Program-made: the position numbers and the translations under genes
Shown here: piece by piece, positions 6,810 to 15,269 of the stretch
Layout: each line of letters starts with the position of its first letter
Numbering within the stretch: position 1 is the stretch's first letter
Notes under the pieces: generated by a model
The model's database searches: none
What the model was told of the DNA's origin: nothing
The model's input: the letters and a program-made list of their open reading frames with translations, nothing else
Assembly: GCF_003945385.1 (NCBI RefSeq)
Contig: NZ_AP018920.1
Location: 2,914,001-2,978,000 of the forward strand
Reading direction: 5' to 3'
Origin: Pseudonocardia autotrophica
GTDB taxonomy: Bacteria > Actinomycetota > Actinomycetes > Mycobacteriales > Pseudonocardiaceae
DNA: 64,000 nt

Positions 6810-8092
6810 GAGATCACCCCGTAGCCGCCGTTCCAGCGGAGTTTGATCTCCCCCTTCGGGCCGTGCCGGTTCTTGTCGATGATGAACACGACCTGGTAGC
6901 GGTCCGGCTGGCCGTCGACGAGAGGCCGCCACAGCAGGATCACAACGTCGGAGTCCTGCTCGATGCGACCGGAGCCGCGCAGGTCGGCTTTCGTGGGTCG
7001 CTGGTCGGGGCGGGACGTGTGGTTCCGGTTCAGCTGGGCGGGCACGACGACGGCGACGTCCAGCTCCATGGCGAGCTGCTTGAGGCCGGTGGAGATGTTC
7101 GCGATCTCCTCCTCGGCGCTGCGGCCGCGTTCGTTGCCGGTCATGAGTTGCAGGTAGTCGACGACGAGCAAATCCAGGCCGGTGCGGTGGTGGACGCCGC
7201 GGGCGATCTGCTTGATCTGGGTCATGGACACCTGGTCGGCGTTGACACGCAACTTCAGGTGTCGGGTGCGGGCCCGGAACTGGCGGAAGCGGGCACGGTC
7301 GTCGTCGTCGAGGTTGCGGGCGTTGATGACGCGCAGGTCGATTTCGGCTCCGCCTGCGACGAGGCGGCCGGTGACGTCGACGGTGGGCATCTCCTTGGAG
7401 AACACCAGGACGGACTTGCCGGCTCGTGCGGCGTGGATGGCGAGGTTCAAGGCGACGGTGGATTTCCCGTCTCCGGGTGCCCCTCCGATCGTGTACATGC
7501 GGCCGCCGAACAGGCCACCGGTGAACGCGTCGAGGTCGGGCCACGGCGATGTGATGCCTTCGGGGGTGGCAGTGGGGGCTTGCGCGGTTTCGAACTCGTC
7601 GAGGAGCTGCGCCCAGGTGAGGGTCCCGGCGGATTCGTCGGCGCCGGAGTCGAGCTGGTTGAACTTTTCCCGGATGTCGGCGAGGACCTGGGTGTGGTCG
7701 CCGGGGTGGTTCGCGACGATCCCGGCGGCGGCCTTGATGGTGTGGGTGAGTTCGCGGCGGCGGGCGAGGTCGGTGATGACGGGTGCGTGTTGTTCGGCGG
7801 CGGTGATGGGGTGGAAGTCGGCCATCTCCTGGGCGATGACCCTGCGGGTGGCGCCGGTGAGCTGGTCTGTGTCGGCGAGCCGCCTGGACACGGTGACGGG
7901 GGTGATCGGTTTCCTGTCGCCGGAGAGGTCACGGAACGCGGACCAGACGGCGGACCGGTGGGGGTCGTAGAAGTCTCCGGGGGGTACGGCGGCTAGGAGG
8001 TGGTCGGCGGCGTCGGGGTTGTGTCCGACTGCGCCGATGAGGATCTTCTCGGAGACGCCTGAGGCGAGGGTGGTTTCGTCGAGGTCGATCAC
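6806..8092 (-). CDS. dnaB: DnaB-type replicative helicase
   Basis: This hexameric 5'-3' DNA helicase unwinds the phage fork. The N-terminal DnaB domain covers ~15-115; the RecA-like core has Walker A GGAPGDGKST at ~203-212, Walker B LLVVDYLQLM at ~308-317, and KEMPTVDVTGR typical of DnaB motif H1a. It is 428 aa, slightly short of the bacterial DnaB, as in phages. It starts with GTG in a GTGA overlap with the initiator gene, so helicase and loader/initiator are co-translated. No intein is seen. Confidence 0.93.
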   Translation of the reverse strand: MIDLDETTLASGVSEKILIGAVGHNPDAADHLLAAVPPGDFYDPHRSAVWSAFRDLSGDRKPITPVTVSRRLADTDQLTGATRRVIAQEMADFHPITAAEQHAPVITDLARRRELTHTIKAAAGIVANHPGDHTQVLADIREKFNQLDSGADESAGTLTWAQLLDEFETAQAPTATPEGITSPWPDLDAFTGGLFGGRMYTIGGAPGDGKSTVALNLAIHAARAGKSVLVFSKEMPTVDVTGRLVAGGAEIDLRVINARNLDDDDRARFRQFRARTRHLKLRVNADQVSMTQIKQIARGVHHRTGLDLLVVDYLQLMTGNERGRSAEEEIANISTGLKQLAMELDVAVVVPAQLNRNHTSRPDQRPTKADLRGSGRIEQDSDVVILLWRPLVDGQPDRYQVVFIIDKNRHGPKGEIKLRWNGGYGVIS

Positions 8093-9105
8093 CCGGTTCT
8101 CCTCTCGGGGGTGAGGGCGTGGCGGATGGCGTCAGCGTGGCGGTCGATGAATTCGAGGGCCCGCGCTCTGGTCCAGTCGTGGACGGGGGTGGTGTCGGAG
8201 GGCGGCTGGGCGGGTTCGACGTACCAGCGGTTGATGAGCCGTCCGGCGTATTCGGCGTCGGCGTCGGCTCGGATCTCGTCGAAGCTGGTTTTGAGGGCGG
8301 GAACGACTGTCAGGCTGGTCGGCCCGATGTCGTCGTTGAACGCTTCGTTGTTCAGCCAGGTGGCGGGGTGCGGGATGTACTGGCGTTCGGTGCCGGCTTG
8401 TGTCCAGACGGTGGTGTGTTTCTTCAGCCCGTCCATGACGGTGGTGTGGGTGGTGTGTTTCTTCCGGAGCGCCCGGTACGCCTTGAGTGCGGCGGGTTTC
8501 TTCTCCTTGCGCGGGTACGCGGCCCAGAACTCGGTGAAGTCGTCGTCGACGGGGGGGGCCGCGGGGGCGGCGGGAGGCTCGGGCGTCGCGTCAGCGGCGG
8601 CCAAGTCTTTACTTCCCCTGTTCCCCTGTTCCCCTGTTCCAGTGCCTGAACTTCCGTCGACATGCACGGAACTTCCGTGATTAGCGACGGAAGTTCCGTG
8701 CAGAACACGGTGCCCGTTGCGTTTCCGCTGGTCAGACGGGTCAGGGTTGAACGGCTTCCCCTCGTCAGGGGCCGGATACTTCGACTGTGCACGCCGCTCG
8801 TTGCGCTGGTGCCGCTCCCAGCTCGGGATGGCGTAGTAGCGCCTTCCGTCGCACTCGTAGAACACCACCGAGAACCTGTCTGCAACTTCCGTCAACAAGC
8901 ACGGAAGTTCCGCGCTCGTCGGTGCGCAGGGGTCGTCGTCGTGGGGGAACGCGAACGCGGCGAGCTCCTTCACGTTCGCCGTACCGCGGCCGTGATCGTC
9001 GGCCCAGTTCCACATCGCGATGTACAGCAACCGCACCCACGGGTCCGCGCCGGCCACACTCGGGCTCGACCAAAATTCCGGCTTAATCGTGCGGATACGA
9101 GGCAT
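8089..9105 (-). CDS. Phage replication initiator / helicase loader-like protein
   Basis: The ATG at 9105 begins MPRIRTIKPEFW, a common start of phage replisome proteins with a winged helix (residues ~1-100). A linker rich in G, S and T follows, then a C-terminal FTEFWAAYPRKEKKPAALKA segment like the DnaT/DnaD-type domain that meets the helicase. The DNA of the gene itself contains 13-bp palindromic iterons (8648-8913), as lambda O contains its origin. It is coupled to dnaB. The upstream neighbour is the broken HNH gene, which shares one base with this start. Confidence 0.8.
   Translation of the reverse strand: MPRIRTIKPEFWSSPSVAGADPWVRLLYIAMWNWADDHGRGTANVKELAAFAFPHDDDPCAPTSAELPCLLTEVADRFSVVFYECDGRRYYAIPSWERHQRNERRAQSKYPAPDEGKPFNPDPSDQRKRNGHRVLHGTSVANHGSSVHVDGSSGTGTGEQGNRGSKDLAAADATPEPPAAPAAPPVDDDFTEFWAAYPRKEKKPAALKAYRALRKKHTTHTTVMDGLKKHTTVWTQAGTERQYIPHPATWLNNEAFNDDIGPTSLTVVPALKTSFDEIRADADAEYAGRLINRWYVEPAQPPSDTTPVHDWTRARALEFIDRHADAIRHALTPERRTG
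8648..8913. repeat. Candidate replication origin: 21-bp-spaced palindromic iterons
   Basis: Five copies of the palindrome ACGGAA(C/G)TTCCGT, or close variants, have centres at 8651, 8672, 8693, 8886 and 8907. Within each of the two clusters the spacing is exactly 21 bp, about two helical turns. The two clusters are read in different codon frames, so the repeat is not a by-product of a protein repeat. Position inside the initiator gene mirrors lambdoid origins; the origin function is inference. Confidence 0.65.
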
Positions 9106-9232
9106 CAGCTCATCACCTCGTTCGCCTTGCGGCGTGCACGAGCGGCTGCGGCCCACGCCCGAGCGCAAGCCCGACAGGTGCGCTTCCCACTGCGAAACGC
9201 AGTGTTCGCGGTGTCGTACGGGTGCCCCTTAG
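9105..9232 (-). pseudogene. 3' part of an HNH endonuclease gene, separated by the IS701 element
   Basis: The fragment encodes KGHPYDTANTAFRSGKRTC, then RACARAW and a basic tail, the Cys-rich C-terminal tail of phage HNH nucleases. Removing 9233-10666 and one TTAG copy joins it in frame to the N-terminal fragment at 10667-10983, giving 146 residues. Confidence 0.88.
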
Positions 9233-10666
9233 TACTGCAACGGCGTTTTGTCAGGCTGGTGGGCGTTGGCCGCGGCGGCGGTAGTGGCAGGTCCGGGCCT
9301 GGTGCTGGCGTCGTCGGCGCCAGGTGGACCAGGCGAGTGTGCTGGCCAGGCAGGCGGCTGGGGTGAGGATGAGGGTGGCGAGCAGACGCCGTATCTCGTT
9401 GCCGCTCAGCGGGATCAGCCCGGTCCGCTCGGCTGGAGATCCCCCTTTTCGGCCTCCTGTGCGCGGGTGACGGACAGGTAGGCGGCGGCGAGCATGGCCA
9501 GTGTGATGTGGGCGTACCAGGCTCGGTAGGAGCGGACTTGGTAGTGGTCGAGGCCTGCTTCGTTCTTGGAGGTCTGGAAGCATTCCTCGATCGCCCAGCG
9601 TGCGCCGGCGACGCGGACCAGCTCGCGCAGCGGCGTGGCCGCGGGGGCGGCGCAGCGGTAGAACGCCAGCTCCCGGGTGGTCTTGCCCTGCCCGGGTTCG
9701 GTCTGGCGGCGCACGAGCAGCCAGTGCCCCCACCCGTGGGGCAGGCCGGCCGGGTCGAGGGCGACGGTGGTCCAGTCATAGATCCGCTCTCCGTGCGCAC
9801 CCGCGCCGACCTGGCGCCGTTCCCACCCGCTGCGGCCGGTGTCGGGGTCGCGGGCGCCGGCGATCGTGGCGAGGACCTTGGCCTGGCGGCGATGCCCGTC
9901 CGGGCTGGTCAGGACGTCGTCGTTGCGAGTGGCCAGCACGAACGGAATCTCCCGGTCGGCCAGCCAGGTGCGGAAGGTCGGATTCTGTCCGTAGATCTCG
10001 TCGGCGGTCACCCACGAGCGGGGTGTGAGGGCCCCGCAGGCGTGGGCGCGGGCGAGCATCGCCAGCCCGAGCTGGGGCTTCGTGGCGAACCCGACCTCAT
10101 CGGGCACGTCAGCTCTGGCGCAGCGGTCCCGGTCCTCGGTCCACGAGGTCGGCAGGTAGAGCTCGCGGTCGATCAACGCCCGCCCCTTCGAGCTGGCATA
10201 GGCCAGGAACACCCCGAGCTGACAGTTGTCGACCTTGCCGCTGGTACCGGTGTACTGGCGTTGCACTCCCGCCGAACGCAGGCCCTTCTTGATGAACCCG
10301 GTCTCGTCGACCACGAACACCTCACTTGCGGGGTCGCCGAGGGCGTCGAGGACGTAGTCGCGCACGTCGTCGCGGACCCCGTCGACGTCCCAGTCAGCGA
10401 TGCGCAGCATCCGCTGCGTCCCGTCCGGCGAGACCGCCCCCGCATGCTCGGCCAGAGTCCACCCGTTCTTGCGCTCCAACCCGGCCAGCAGGCCGCGCAC
10501 ATACGCCCCGGCCCGCGCGCGGGGCTCACGACGGAAGAACCGCGGCCCGATCGACGCGATGACCTGGTCCAACGCCGCTACCCATCCAGCAAGATCCACC
10601 ACCCGGCGATCATCACCGCCGAACCCGGATCAGCCTCTCACGACACGTCGAAACGCCGTTGCAGTA
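9233..10666 (-). mobile_element. IS701-family insertion sequence with TTAG target duplication
   Basis: Inverted repeats TACTGCAACGGCGTTT (16 identical bases) sit at both ends, with TTAG at 9229-9232 and 10667-10670. IS701 elements duplicate 4 bp of the form YTAR, which this fits exactly. The element is 1434 bp with one transposase and is inserted in the HNH nuclease gene in the same orientation. Confidence 0.93.
9251..10602 (-). CDS. IS701-family DDE transposase, C-terminus in -1 frame
   Basis: This is a transposase of DDE_5 type: D99 in VVDETGF, D201 in VTADEIYG and E339/E340 in WAIEECFQTSKNE. The zero frame stops at 9415 after 395 residues. However, the usual family C-terminus (LIPLSGNEIRRLLA, then WSTWRRRRQHQAR and HYRRRG) continues in the -1 frame to 9251. 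The frames meet at an A4G5 run (9441-9449 on the plus strand), which contains A-AAG-GGG on the coding strand. Either programmed -1 slippage or an indel explains this. The start is GTG. Confidence 0.85.
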
Positions 10667-10983
10667 TTAGGGCACGCCGTCTTTGAGCTGTTGTGCAGAC
10701 GACGCGTATTCCCGCGGCGGAGGTTGACAGACCGAGTCACTGGCTCAAGGTGGTACGGGTTTACGCACGCCCTCTTGCGGCAAAGATGATCCAGGTCCAG
10801 CCCAGCCGGCACGGGGGCGATCAGGTACTCGTAGATCGCGCGGTGCGCAGCGCTCGAGCAGCCCTGGACACGCACCTGTCCGTAGCCGTTCCCCATCTTG
10901 CTGCCGGTCCAGATCCAGCAGCCATCTGCATCTTCTTGGATGTGTCGAACGAACCAGCGTTCGATCGTTCTAATCCGGGGCAT
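10667..10983 (-). pseudogene. 5' part of an HNH endonuclease gene, cut by the IS701 element
   Basis: The fragment begins MPRIRTIERWF and contains the phage HNH core: GCWIWTG, GYGQVRV, AHRAIYE, then LDLDHLCRKRACVNPYHLE with the catalytic His and metal-binding His. It is interrupted after KTACP. The HNH core is complete here, so a truncated protein ending in insertion-derived residues could be made. Such homing-like or packaging-associated HNH enzymes are common in actinophages. Confidence 0.88.
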
Positions 10984-10999
10984 CTGTCCGTGACCTCTC

Positions 11000-11031
11000 C
11001 GCAGGGGCGGCGGGGGAGTACCGCCCCTGCG
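11000..11031. terminator. Hairpin downstream of ssb
   Basis: A perfect 11-bp stem (CGCAGGGGCGG and complement) with a 10-base loop lies between the ssb stop and the HNH start. It is a candidate terminator or attenuator dividing recombination genes from replication genes. Confidence 0.65.
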
Positions 11032-11068
11032 TCATCAGTTGGTGTTCGTCTGGCATGGGAGAGACAGG

Positions 11069-11515
11069 TCAGAAGGGCGGAGTGCCGTCACCGGCCCCGT
11101 TGGCGAACCCGCCGCCGGTCGCGTACGCAGCCCCCGCAGACCCTCCGGAGTCCTTGCTGGCCTTCGTCACCGCTGCGGTCGCCCACGACAGACTCGGCCC
11201 AATCGAATCGATCATCAGGGCGGTCGCGGACCGCTTGTCGCCGGTCTGCTTGTCCTCCCACTGGTCGGTGACGAGCCGCCCGGACACGACAACTTCCATG
11301 CCCTTTGTCAACGAGTCGGCGACGTGCTCGGCGAGCTGCTTGAAAGCCGTCCCGCGAACGAAGAACACGCGGTCGTCTACCCACTCGCCGCGTTCGTCCT
11401 TCTTGCGGGAGTTGAACGCCAGGTTCACGGTGGCGACCGCGACCCCGCTGTTGCTGAACCGAACTTCGGGGTCCTGGACCAGTCGGCCGACACCGGACAT
11501 GTTGGGCAGCGTCAT
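11069..11515 (-). CDS. ssb: Single-stranded DNA-binding protein
   Basis: This 148-aa OB-fold protein starts MTLPNMSGVGRLVQDPEVR, with WVDDRVFFVRGTAFKQLAEHV and the KGMEVVVSGRL strand typical of SSB. The C-terminus is acidic-hydrophobic (GDGTPPF), matching the protein-recruiting SSB tip. It protects ssDNA during phage replication and works with RecT. It lies two bases downstream of recT in the same operon. Confidence 0.93.
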   Translation of the reverse strand: MTLPNMSGVGRLVQDPEVRFSNSGVAVATVNLAFNSRKKDERGEWVDDRVFFVRGTAFKQLAEHVADSLTKGMEVVVSGRLVTDQWEDKQTGDKRSATALMIDSIGPSLSWATAAVTKASKDSGGSAGAAYATGGGFANGAGDGTPPF

Positions 11516-11517
11516 GG

Positions 11518-12396
11518 TCAGTTACCTCCGTTGATGTCGTGCTCGAGTTCGGCCTGCTCGTCGGAGCGGTCCACAACTTCGGCGTCCACGACGTGGCCGT
11601 CGTCGTCGACCTCGATCCAGCCCGTCACATCCACGGGGGCGTCGTCCGGGATTCGGGGGGTGGTGATGCCTTCTGCTGCGACGTCCCGGACCGCGCGCAG
11701 CTGCTCGCGCATGTACTCGGCCGAGGTCGGCACCCACTTCGCGAGCTGCCGCACCGCGGACTTCAGCCACATGGCGGGTTCGTTGGTCTGCCACGGCGAG
11801 TACTGGGAGTCGGCGCCCTGCGCGGACCCCTTGATGGTGCGGATCGCTGCGGCGTTGAGGACGACGACCTTCGAGGTGGCGCCGTCCTTCATGACCGCGT
11901 ACGCGTAGACGAGGCGCAGCTTGCCGCGGTCCTCAGCGTCCCAGTCGATTTCGTGGACGGGCTTCTCGTCGCGACCGGGCCGGTACTGGAAGTGGTCGTT
12001 CACGTACACGCATTCGGCGACGACGGAGGAGATCGCACCGGCCCGGTACATGAGTTCGATGAGGCCCTGGTAGCCGACGATCCCGAGGATTTCCAGCTGC
12101 CCCTTCACCTTCCGGGGGGTCAGATAGTACTGCTCAGTTCCGGGCTCGAGGCCTAGGCGGGCGGCATCGAGAAGTGAGGACAGGAACACGCCGGGGTTGT
12201 TGCTGGCGGCGATCTCCAGTTCGGTGCGGTCCCCGATCCGCTTGCCCTTCTTGAGTGCGCCCTGCGCGAGCCGCACCCACTGCTCGGGCTTGATGTGGGA
12301 GGGCAGGACGGAGGAGAAGTCCTGGGAGTACTGCTTGACCATCGCGGCCGGGCCGGTGCCCGTCTTGGCGATGGCGGCGCCGATCTTCTCGGTCAT
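11518..12396 (-). CDS. recT: RecT-family single-strand annealing recombinase
   Basis: This 292-aa protein with the RecT core (LVYAYAVMKDG, LNAAAIRTIKG, WLKSAVRQLAKWVP) promotes annealing in phage recombination. The N-terminal helical region carries SSLLDAARLGLEPGTEQYYL, the conserved RecT motif. The ATG at 12396 makes an ATGA overlap with the exonuclease gene. The acidic C-terminal tail (EVDDDGHVVDAEVVD) may contact SSB or the exonuclease. Confidence 0.93.
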   Translation of the reverse strand: MTEKIGAAIAKTGTGPAAMVKQYSQDFSSVLPSHIKPEQWVRLAQGALKKGKRIGDRTELEIAASNNPGVFLSSLLDAARLGLEPGTEQYYLTPRKVKGQLEILGIVGYQGLIELMYRAGAISSVVAECVYVNDHFQYRPGRDEKPVHEIDWDAEDRGKLRLVYAYAVMKDGATSKVVVLNAAAIRTIKGSAQGADSQYSPWQTNEPAMWLKSAVRQLAKWVPTSAEYMREQLRAVRDVAAEGITTPRIPDDAPVDVTGWIEVDDDGHVVDAEVVDRSDEQAELEHDINGGN

Positions 12397-13295
12397 GCCG
12401 CGGTCCTTTCGGTGAGGTGGTTGGTGGCGCCGCGTGCGGCAACCAGGTAGGGGGTGTCGCCGTTCTTCGCCATGCGGTAGGCGATCTTGTTGCCGTTCCA
12501 GTAGGCGTCGCGGGCGTCGCCCATGCGGTCGAGGAGGCGGCTGGTCGCGGCCTGTTTCGCGGCCTGCGCAGCCTTGGCGTCGGCGACGGCCTGCAGGTAG
12601 GTGCGGGCGAGCTCGTCGGGGACGTCGACGCTGCTGCCGTCGATGTCTGGGTGCAGGGCCCGCAGGACCTGGTAGGTGGCGGTGGAGTCGTCGAGGGCGG
12701 GCCGGCGTTCCGCTGCGACGTCGGCGAGGAATGCGGTGGCCGCGTCCCGCAGAATCGTGGCCTCGTCGGGGTCGTAGTCGACGACGTACTCGGCGAACAC
12801 CAGGGACGGCCCGATCATCGCGATGTGGCAGCGCTGCAGGCCGAGGGTGTCCATCTGCCACATGACCTGGCAGCGGTAGTAGACGGGGATCTCGTCGGTG
12901 CTCTGCTCGCCCCAGCCGGTCATGTCGGCGGTCGACTTGCATTCGACGGCGACGATGATCCCGCCATCGTTGATGGCGAGCCGGTCCGGGGTGGCGGCCT
13001 GCCAGCGCCGGTCCCGGTGCAGGAAGCTGCCGCACTGCTCGATGCGCCAGTCGGGGTGCTGGTCGGCGAACCAGGCCGCGACCGCCGGCTCGAGGTAGTG
13101 GCCGCGCCGCGTCTGGTCGTTCTCCTCTTCGGCGGGGACGAGGCCGGTCATGCGGTGGTAGAGGGAGAACTTCGATTCCCATGGGGACAGGCCGACGACG
13201 GCGGCGATCTTCGACGCGGACATGTACCGCATCCACTCCGCCGTTCCGGGTTCGAGGCGTGCGGCTGGGATCCCGGTGGGGACGGTGATCGGCAT
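12393..13295 (-). CDS. YqaJ-like phage exonuclease (RecE/lambda-Exo type)
   Basis: This is a PD-(D/E)XK 5'-3' exonuclease that makes the ssDNA tails used by RecT. The signatures are SASKIAAVVGLSPWESKFSLY at the N-terminus, RRGHYLEPAVA (Glu), ATPDRLA (Asp) and IIVAVECKS (Glu-x-Lys), followed by IPVYYRCQVMWQM typical of YqaJ. It is 300 aa. The ATG at 13295 shares a base with the upstream stop; it overlaps recT by ATGA, a classic exo-annealase pair. Confidence 0.92.
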   Translation of the reverse strand: MPITVPTGIPAARLEPGTAEWMRYMSASKIAAVVGLSPWESKFSLYHRMTGLVPAEEENDQTRRGHYLEPAVAAWFADQHPDWRIEQCGSFLHRDRRWQAATPDRLAINDGGIIVAVECKSTADMTGWGEQSTDEIPVYYRCQVMWQMDTLGLQRCHIAMIGPSLVFAEYVVDYDPDEATILRDAATAFLADVAAERRPALDDSTATYQVLRALHPDIDGSSVDVPDELARTYLQAVADAKAAQAAKQAATSRLLDRMGDARDAYWNGNKIAYRMAKNGDTPYLVAARGATNHLTERTAA

Positions 13296-13609
13296 CAGTC
13301 GTCCTTGGTGACGAGGTCGGGGTAGCGGCCTTCGTCGAATGCCAGTATGAACGCGGCGACGTGTTCGGGGAGGTGCCATCCGAACGTGGAGCTGTTGTCG
13401 GCGATCCGCCAGGCGAGGTGGGTGACGGACACGTTGAGTCGGGTTTCTCGGCGGATGTGGTTGGCGATGGGGCAGGTTTCGGCGTGGTGGTCCCCGACAA
13501 CGCCGTGTTCGTGGAGGTGGTTGGCGATGTGGTCGGGTGAGCCGAGCTCGTTGAGTTTGCCGAGGGCTAGGCCGGCGCGGGTGTTGTCGTCGGCGAACAC
13601 AGCACTCAC
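13295..13609 (-). CDS. Hypothetical phage protein, 104 aa
   Basis: The GTG at 13609 overlaps the DnaQ-like gene as GTGA. It is His-rich (HLHEHGVVGDHHAETCPIANH) with a C-terminal helical part. His/Cys spacing could bind metal. It sits between two exonuclease genes, so a recombination-accessory role is possible. Not recognised. Confidence 0.6.
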   Translation of the reverse strand: MSAVFADDNTRAGLALGKLNELGSPDHIANHLHEHGVVGDHHAETCPIANHIRRETRLNVSVTHLAWRIADNSSTFGWHLPEHVAAFILAFDEGRYPDLVTKDD

Positions 13610-14196
13610 GACAGCTCCGCGACGGTCAGCTCCCGCTCCGATGCGGCCCGGGCGAACAGCTTGTTGAAGCACTCACCGGTGGCGGTGACGTCGGCTTCGG
13701 CGGTGTGGTCGCCGGGGTCGACGTCGAGGAGTTCGCACACCTTGGCGAGGCCGGGGAGGTCGTTGAGGGCGAGCATGCCGGCGGCGTAGTTGGACAGGTC
13801 GAGCATGCGGTGATGCCACGGCTGCCGCCACGTTGTGACCGGCTTGCCGTTGATCTGCAGGGTGTGTCGGGGTCGGAGAAGCTTCTCGACCATCGCGGCG
13901 TCGAACGCCGGGTTCGATCCGGCCAGGGTGCAGCCGTCAAGCTGCTGCGCGAACTTGCCGCGCTCGTGGCTGTCTACCGAGGGGACCTGGTCGGCGATGC
14001 GATCTACATAGCGGTTGATCTGCAACGCCTTCACGTCGGCGTTGGCGAGCACTTCGGACACGTTGTGGGTTGGGATGAACATGCCTCGCTCGTTGGTGGT
14101 GAGGTTCCACCAGGCGACTTCGACGGCCTGGTGGCGTCGTGGGTCGAGGCCGTTGGTTTCGGTGTCGACGACGACGATGTGGCGGGTGCTGTTCAC
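13606..14196 (-). CDS. DnaQ-like DEDDh 3'-5' exonuclease
   Basis: The conserved residues of the DEDDh exonuclease fold are D11 and E13 (VVVDTETNGL), D99 (GSNPAFDAAM), H164 and D169 (GDHTAEADV). At 196 aa it is a stand-alone proofreading or nucleic-acid-trimming enzyme, as in many phages that lack their own polymerase. It starts with GTG in a GTGA overlap with a 40-aa gene. Confidence 0.88.
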   Translation of the reverse strand: MNSTRHIVVVDTETNGLDPRRHQAVEVAWWNLTTNERGMFIPTHNVSEVLANADVKALQINRYVDRIADQVPSVDSHERGKFAQQLDGCTLAGSNPAFDAAMVEKLLRPRHTLQINGKPVTTWRQPWHHRMLDLSNYAAGMLALNDLPGLAKVCELLDVDPGDHTAEADVTATGECFNKLFARAASERELTVAELS

Positions 14197-14315
14197 TGGT
14201 TGTCTCCAAAGAGGTGGCGTTCGTAGCGGTGCTCTGCCCGGTCGTCGAGCTCGTGGTCACGCACCCATTCGGCCTGGTCGATGGCGTGCTCGGCGTCGCG
14301 GTCCCGGCCGGTCAC
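14193..14315 (-). CDS. Tiny acidic/His-rich protein, 40 aa
   Basis: The GTG at 14315 overlaps the upstream stop as GTGA, and its own stop overlaps the exonuclease start, so both ends are fixed by coupling. It is highly charged and helical (HAIDQAEWVRDHELDDRAEHRYERH). Function unknown. Confidence 0.55.
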   Translation of the reverse strand: MTGRDRDAEHAIDQAEWVRDHELDDRAEHRYERHLFGDNQ

Positions 14316-14452
14316 AGCTCGTCCTCGTCGTCGAATGCGCCGTAGTCGATGACCGTGTTGGCGGCGGTGACGGCGAGCGTGTAGGTGGCGGATGCGAGTA
14401 CCGCCAGGGCGAGGAGGGGTGCGGCGGCGACCCAGGCGAGGCGGCGGGTCAT
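14312..14452 (-). CDS. Small single-pass membrane protein, 46 aa
   Basis: It has an N-terminal MTRR, one hydrophobic helix at about residues 5-33, and an acidic tail DYGAFDDEDEL outside the membrane. The start is fixed by ATGA coupling. Function unknown. Confidence 0.6.
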   Translation of the reverse strand: MTRRLAWVAAAPLLALAVLASATYTLAVTAANTVIDYGAFDDEDEL

Positions 14453-14829
14453 CGTCGGGGTCCGAGCAAGTCGGTGGCGCGCTGGTCGAGCACGTTGCGG
14501 ATGTTGTCGGGCCAGTGTGGGTGTGCGGCGAGGGTGCGGCGGTAGTCGGCGGCGACGGTGGCCCGCACGGTGAGGGTGAGGGCGTCGCGTTCGTCGGCTG
14601 GGGTGGCGGGGCGCAATGTGTCGGGTTCGTGGTTGTGCGCGAACCGGGCTGTGCCGTGCCCGCCGTCCCAGGTGACGGTGAACGTCCACGACGCGGTGGA
14701 GGTGACGTCGCCGACCAACCGGAGGGGGACACCGTCGGGGGTGTCGGTGCACCAGTAGGTGACCCGGTCGCCAACATGGTGGTTGCGGTGGGGGATGGTG
14801 ATCGGCTGGGTGGTGGCGACGCTGCTCAT
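14449..14829 (-). CDS. Hypothetical phage protein, 126 aa
   Basis: It has a beta-rich N-terminal half (VGDRVTYWCTD, TASWTFTVTWDGGHG) and a helical C-terminal half (VAADYRRTLAAHPHW, NIRNVLDQRATDLL). The ATG at 14829 overlaps the SsgA-like gene. No family recognised. Confidence 0.6.
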   Translation of the reverse strand: MSSVATTQPITIPHRNHHVGDRVTYWCTDTPDGVPLRLVGDVTSTASWTFTVTWDGGHGTARFAHNHEPDTLRPATPADERDALTLTVRATVAADYRRTLAAHPHWPDNIRNVLDQRATDLLGPRR

Positions 14830-15269
14830 GCGGTGCCCTTCTCGAACAGGGTGGCGGGGTTGAACGGGTACTGCTCGGCGCCGGCCGCAACCTGCTGCCA
14901 GGTGCGGTTGAGGAAGGTGTGGAGTGCCCGCTTCTGGTAGATGAGGCTGAGGTTGCCGCCGATCCCGGCGGGGTCGCGGAGCAGGATTTCGATGTGGTGT
15001 GGGTCTTCGATGACGTCACCGGTGTCGGGGTCCTCGGCGAGGACGGGGCCGATGCCGATGTCGCCTTCCCCGACATGTGCGGTGAGCCCGTCGGTGAGCA
15101 TCTGCCGGTCGAACCACCAGGTGACGGCCTGTCCGTCGGTGTTGCGGCAGGTGAGGCGTACGGCGTGGGCGTCGTCGGGGTGCCAGGTGAGGAGGGTGTG
15201 GATGAGGCTGTTGCCGTTTGCGTGGAGGGTGGGGGTGCGGGGGAAGCGGGCTTCGACGTGGCCGGTCAT
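14826..15269 (-). CDS. SsgA-family (SALP) sporulation/cell-division regulator
   Basis: The 147-aa protein matches the SsgA fold along its length: TWHPDDAHAVRLTCRN, WWFDRQMLTDGLTAHVGEGDI, the IEILLRDPAG strand and ALHTFLNRTWQQVAAGAE. Host SALPs position FtsZ and peptidoglycan enzymes during sporulation in actinomycetes. A phage copy is likely to alter host septation or development. It is coupled to neighbours on both sides by ATGA. Confidence 0.85.
   Translation of the reverse strand: MTGHVEARFPRTPTLHANGNSLIHTLLTWHPDDAHAVRLTCRNTDGQAVTWWFDRQMLTDGLTAHVGEGDIGIGPVLAEDPDTGDVIEDPHHIEILLRDPAGIGGNLSLIYQKRALHTFLNRTWQQVAAGAEQYPFNPATLFEKGTA

Noticed and set aside
6863..7996. 377-aa Val/Gly-rich open frame on the plus strand
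   Set aside because: It is antisense to the helicase gene and its composition (V, G, D runs) is that of a reverse-strand shadow of high-GC coding DNA; no domain and no ribosome site.
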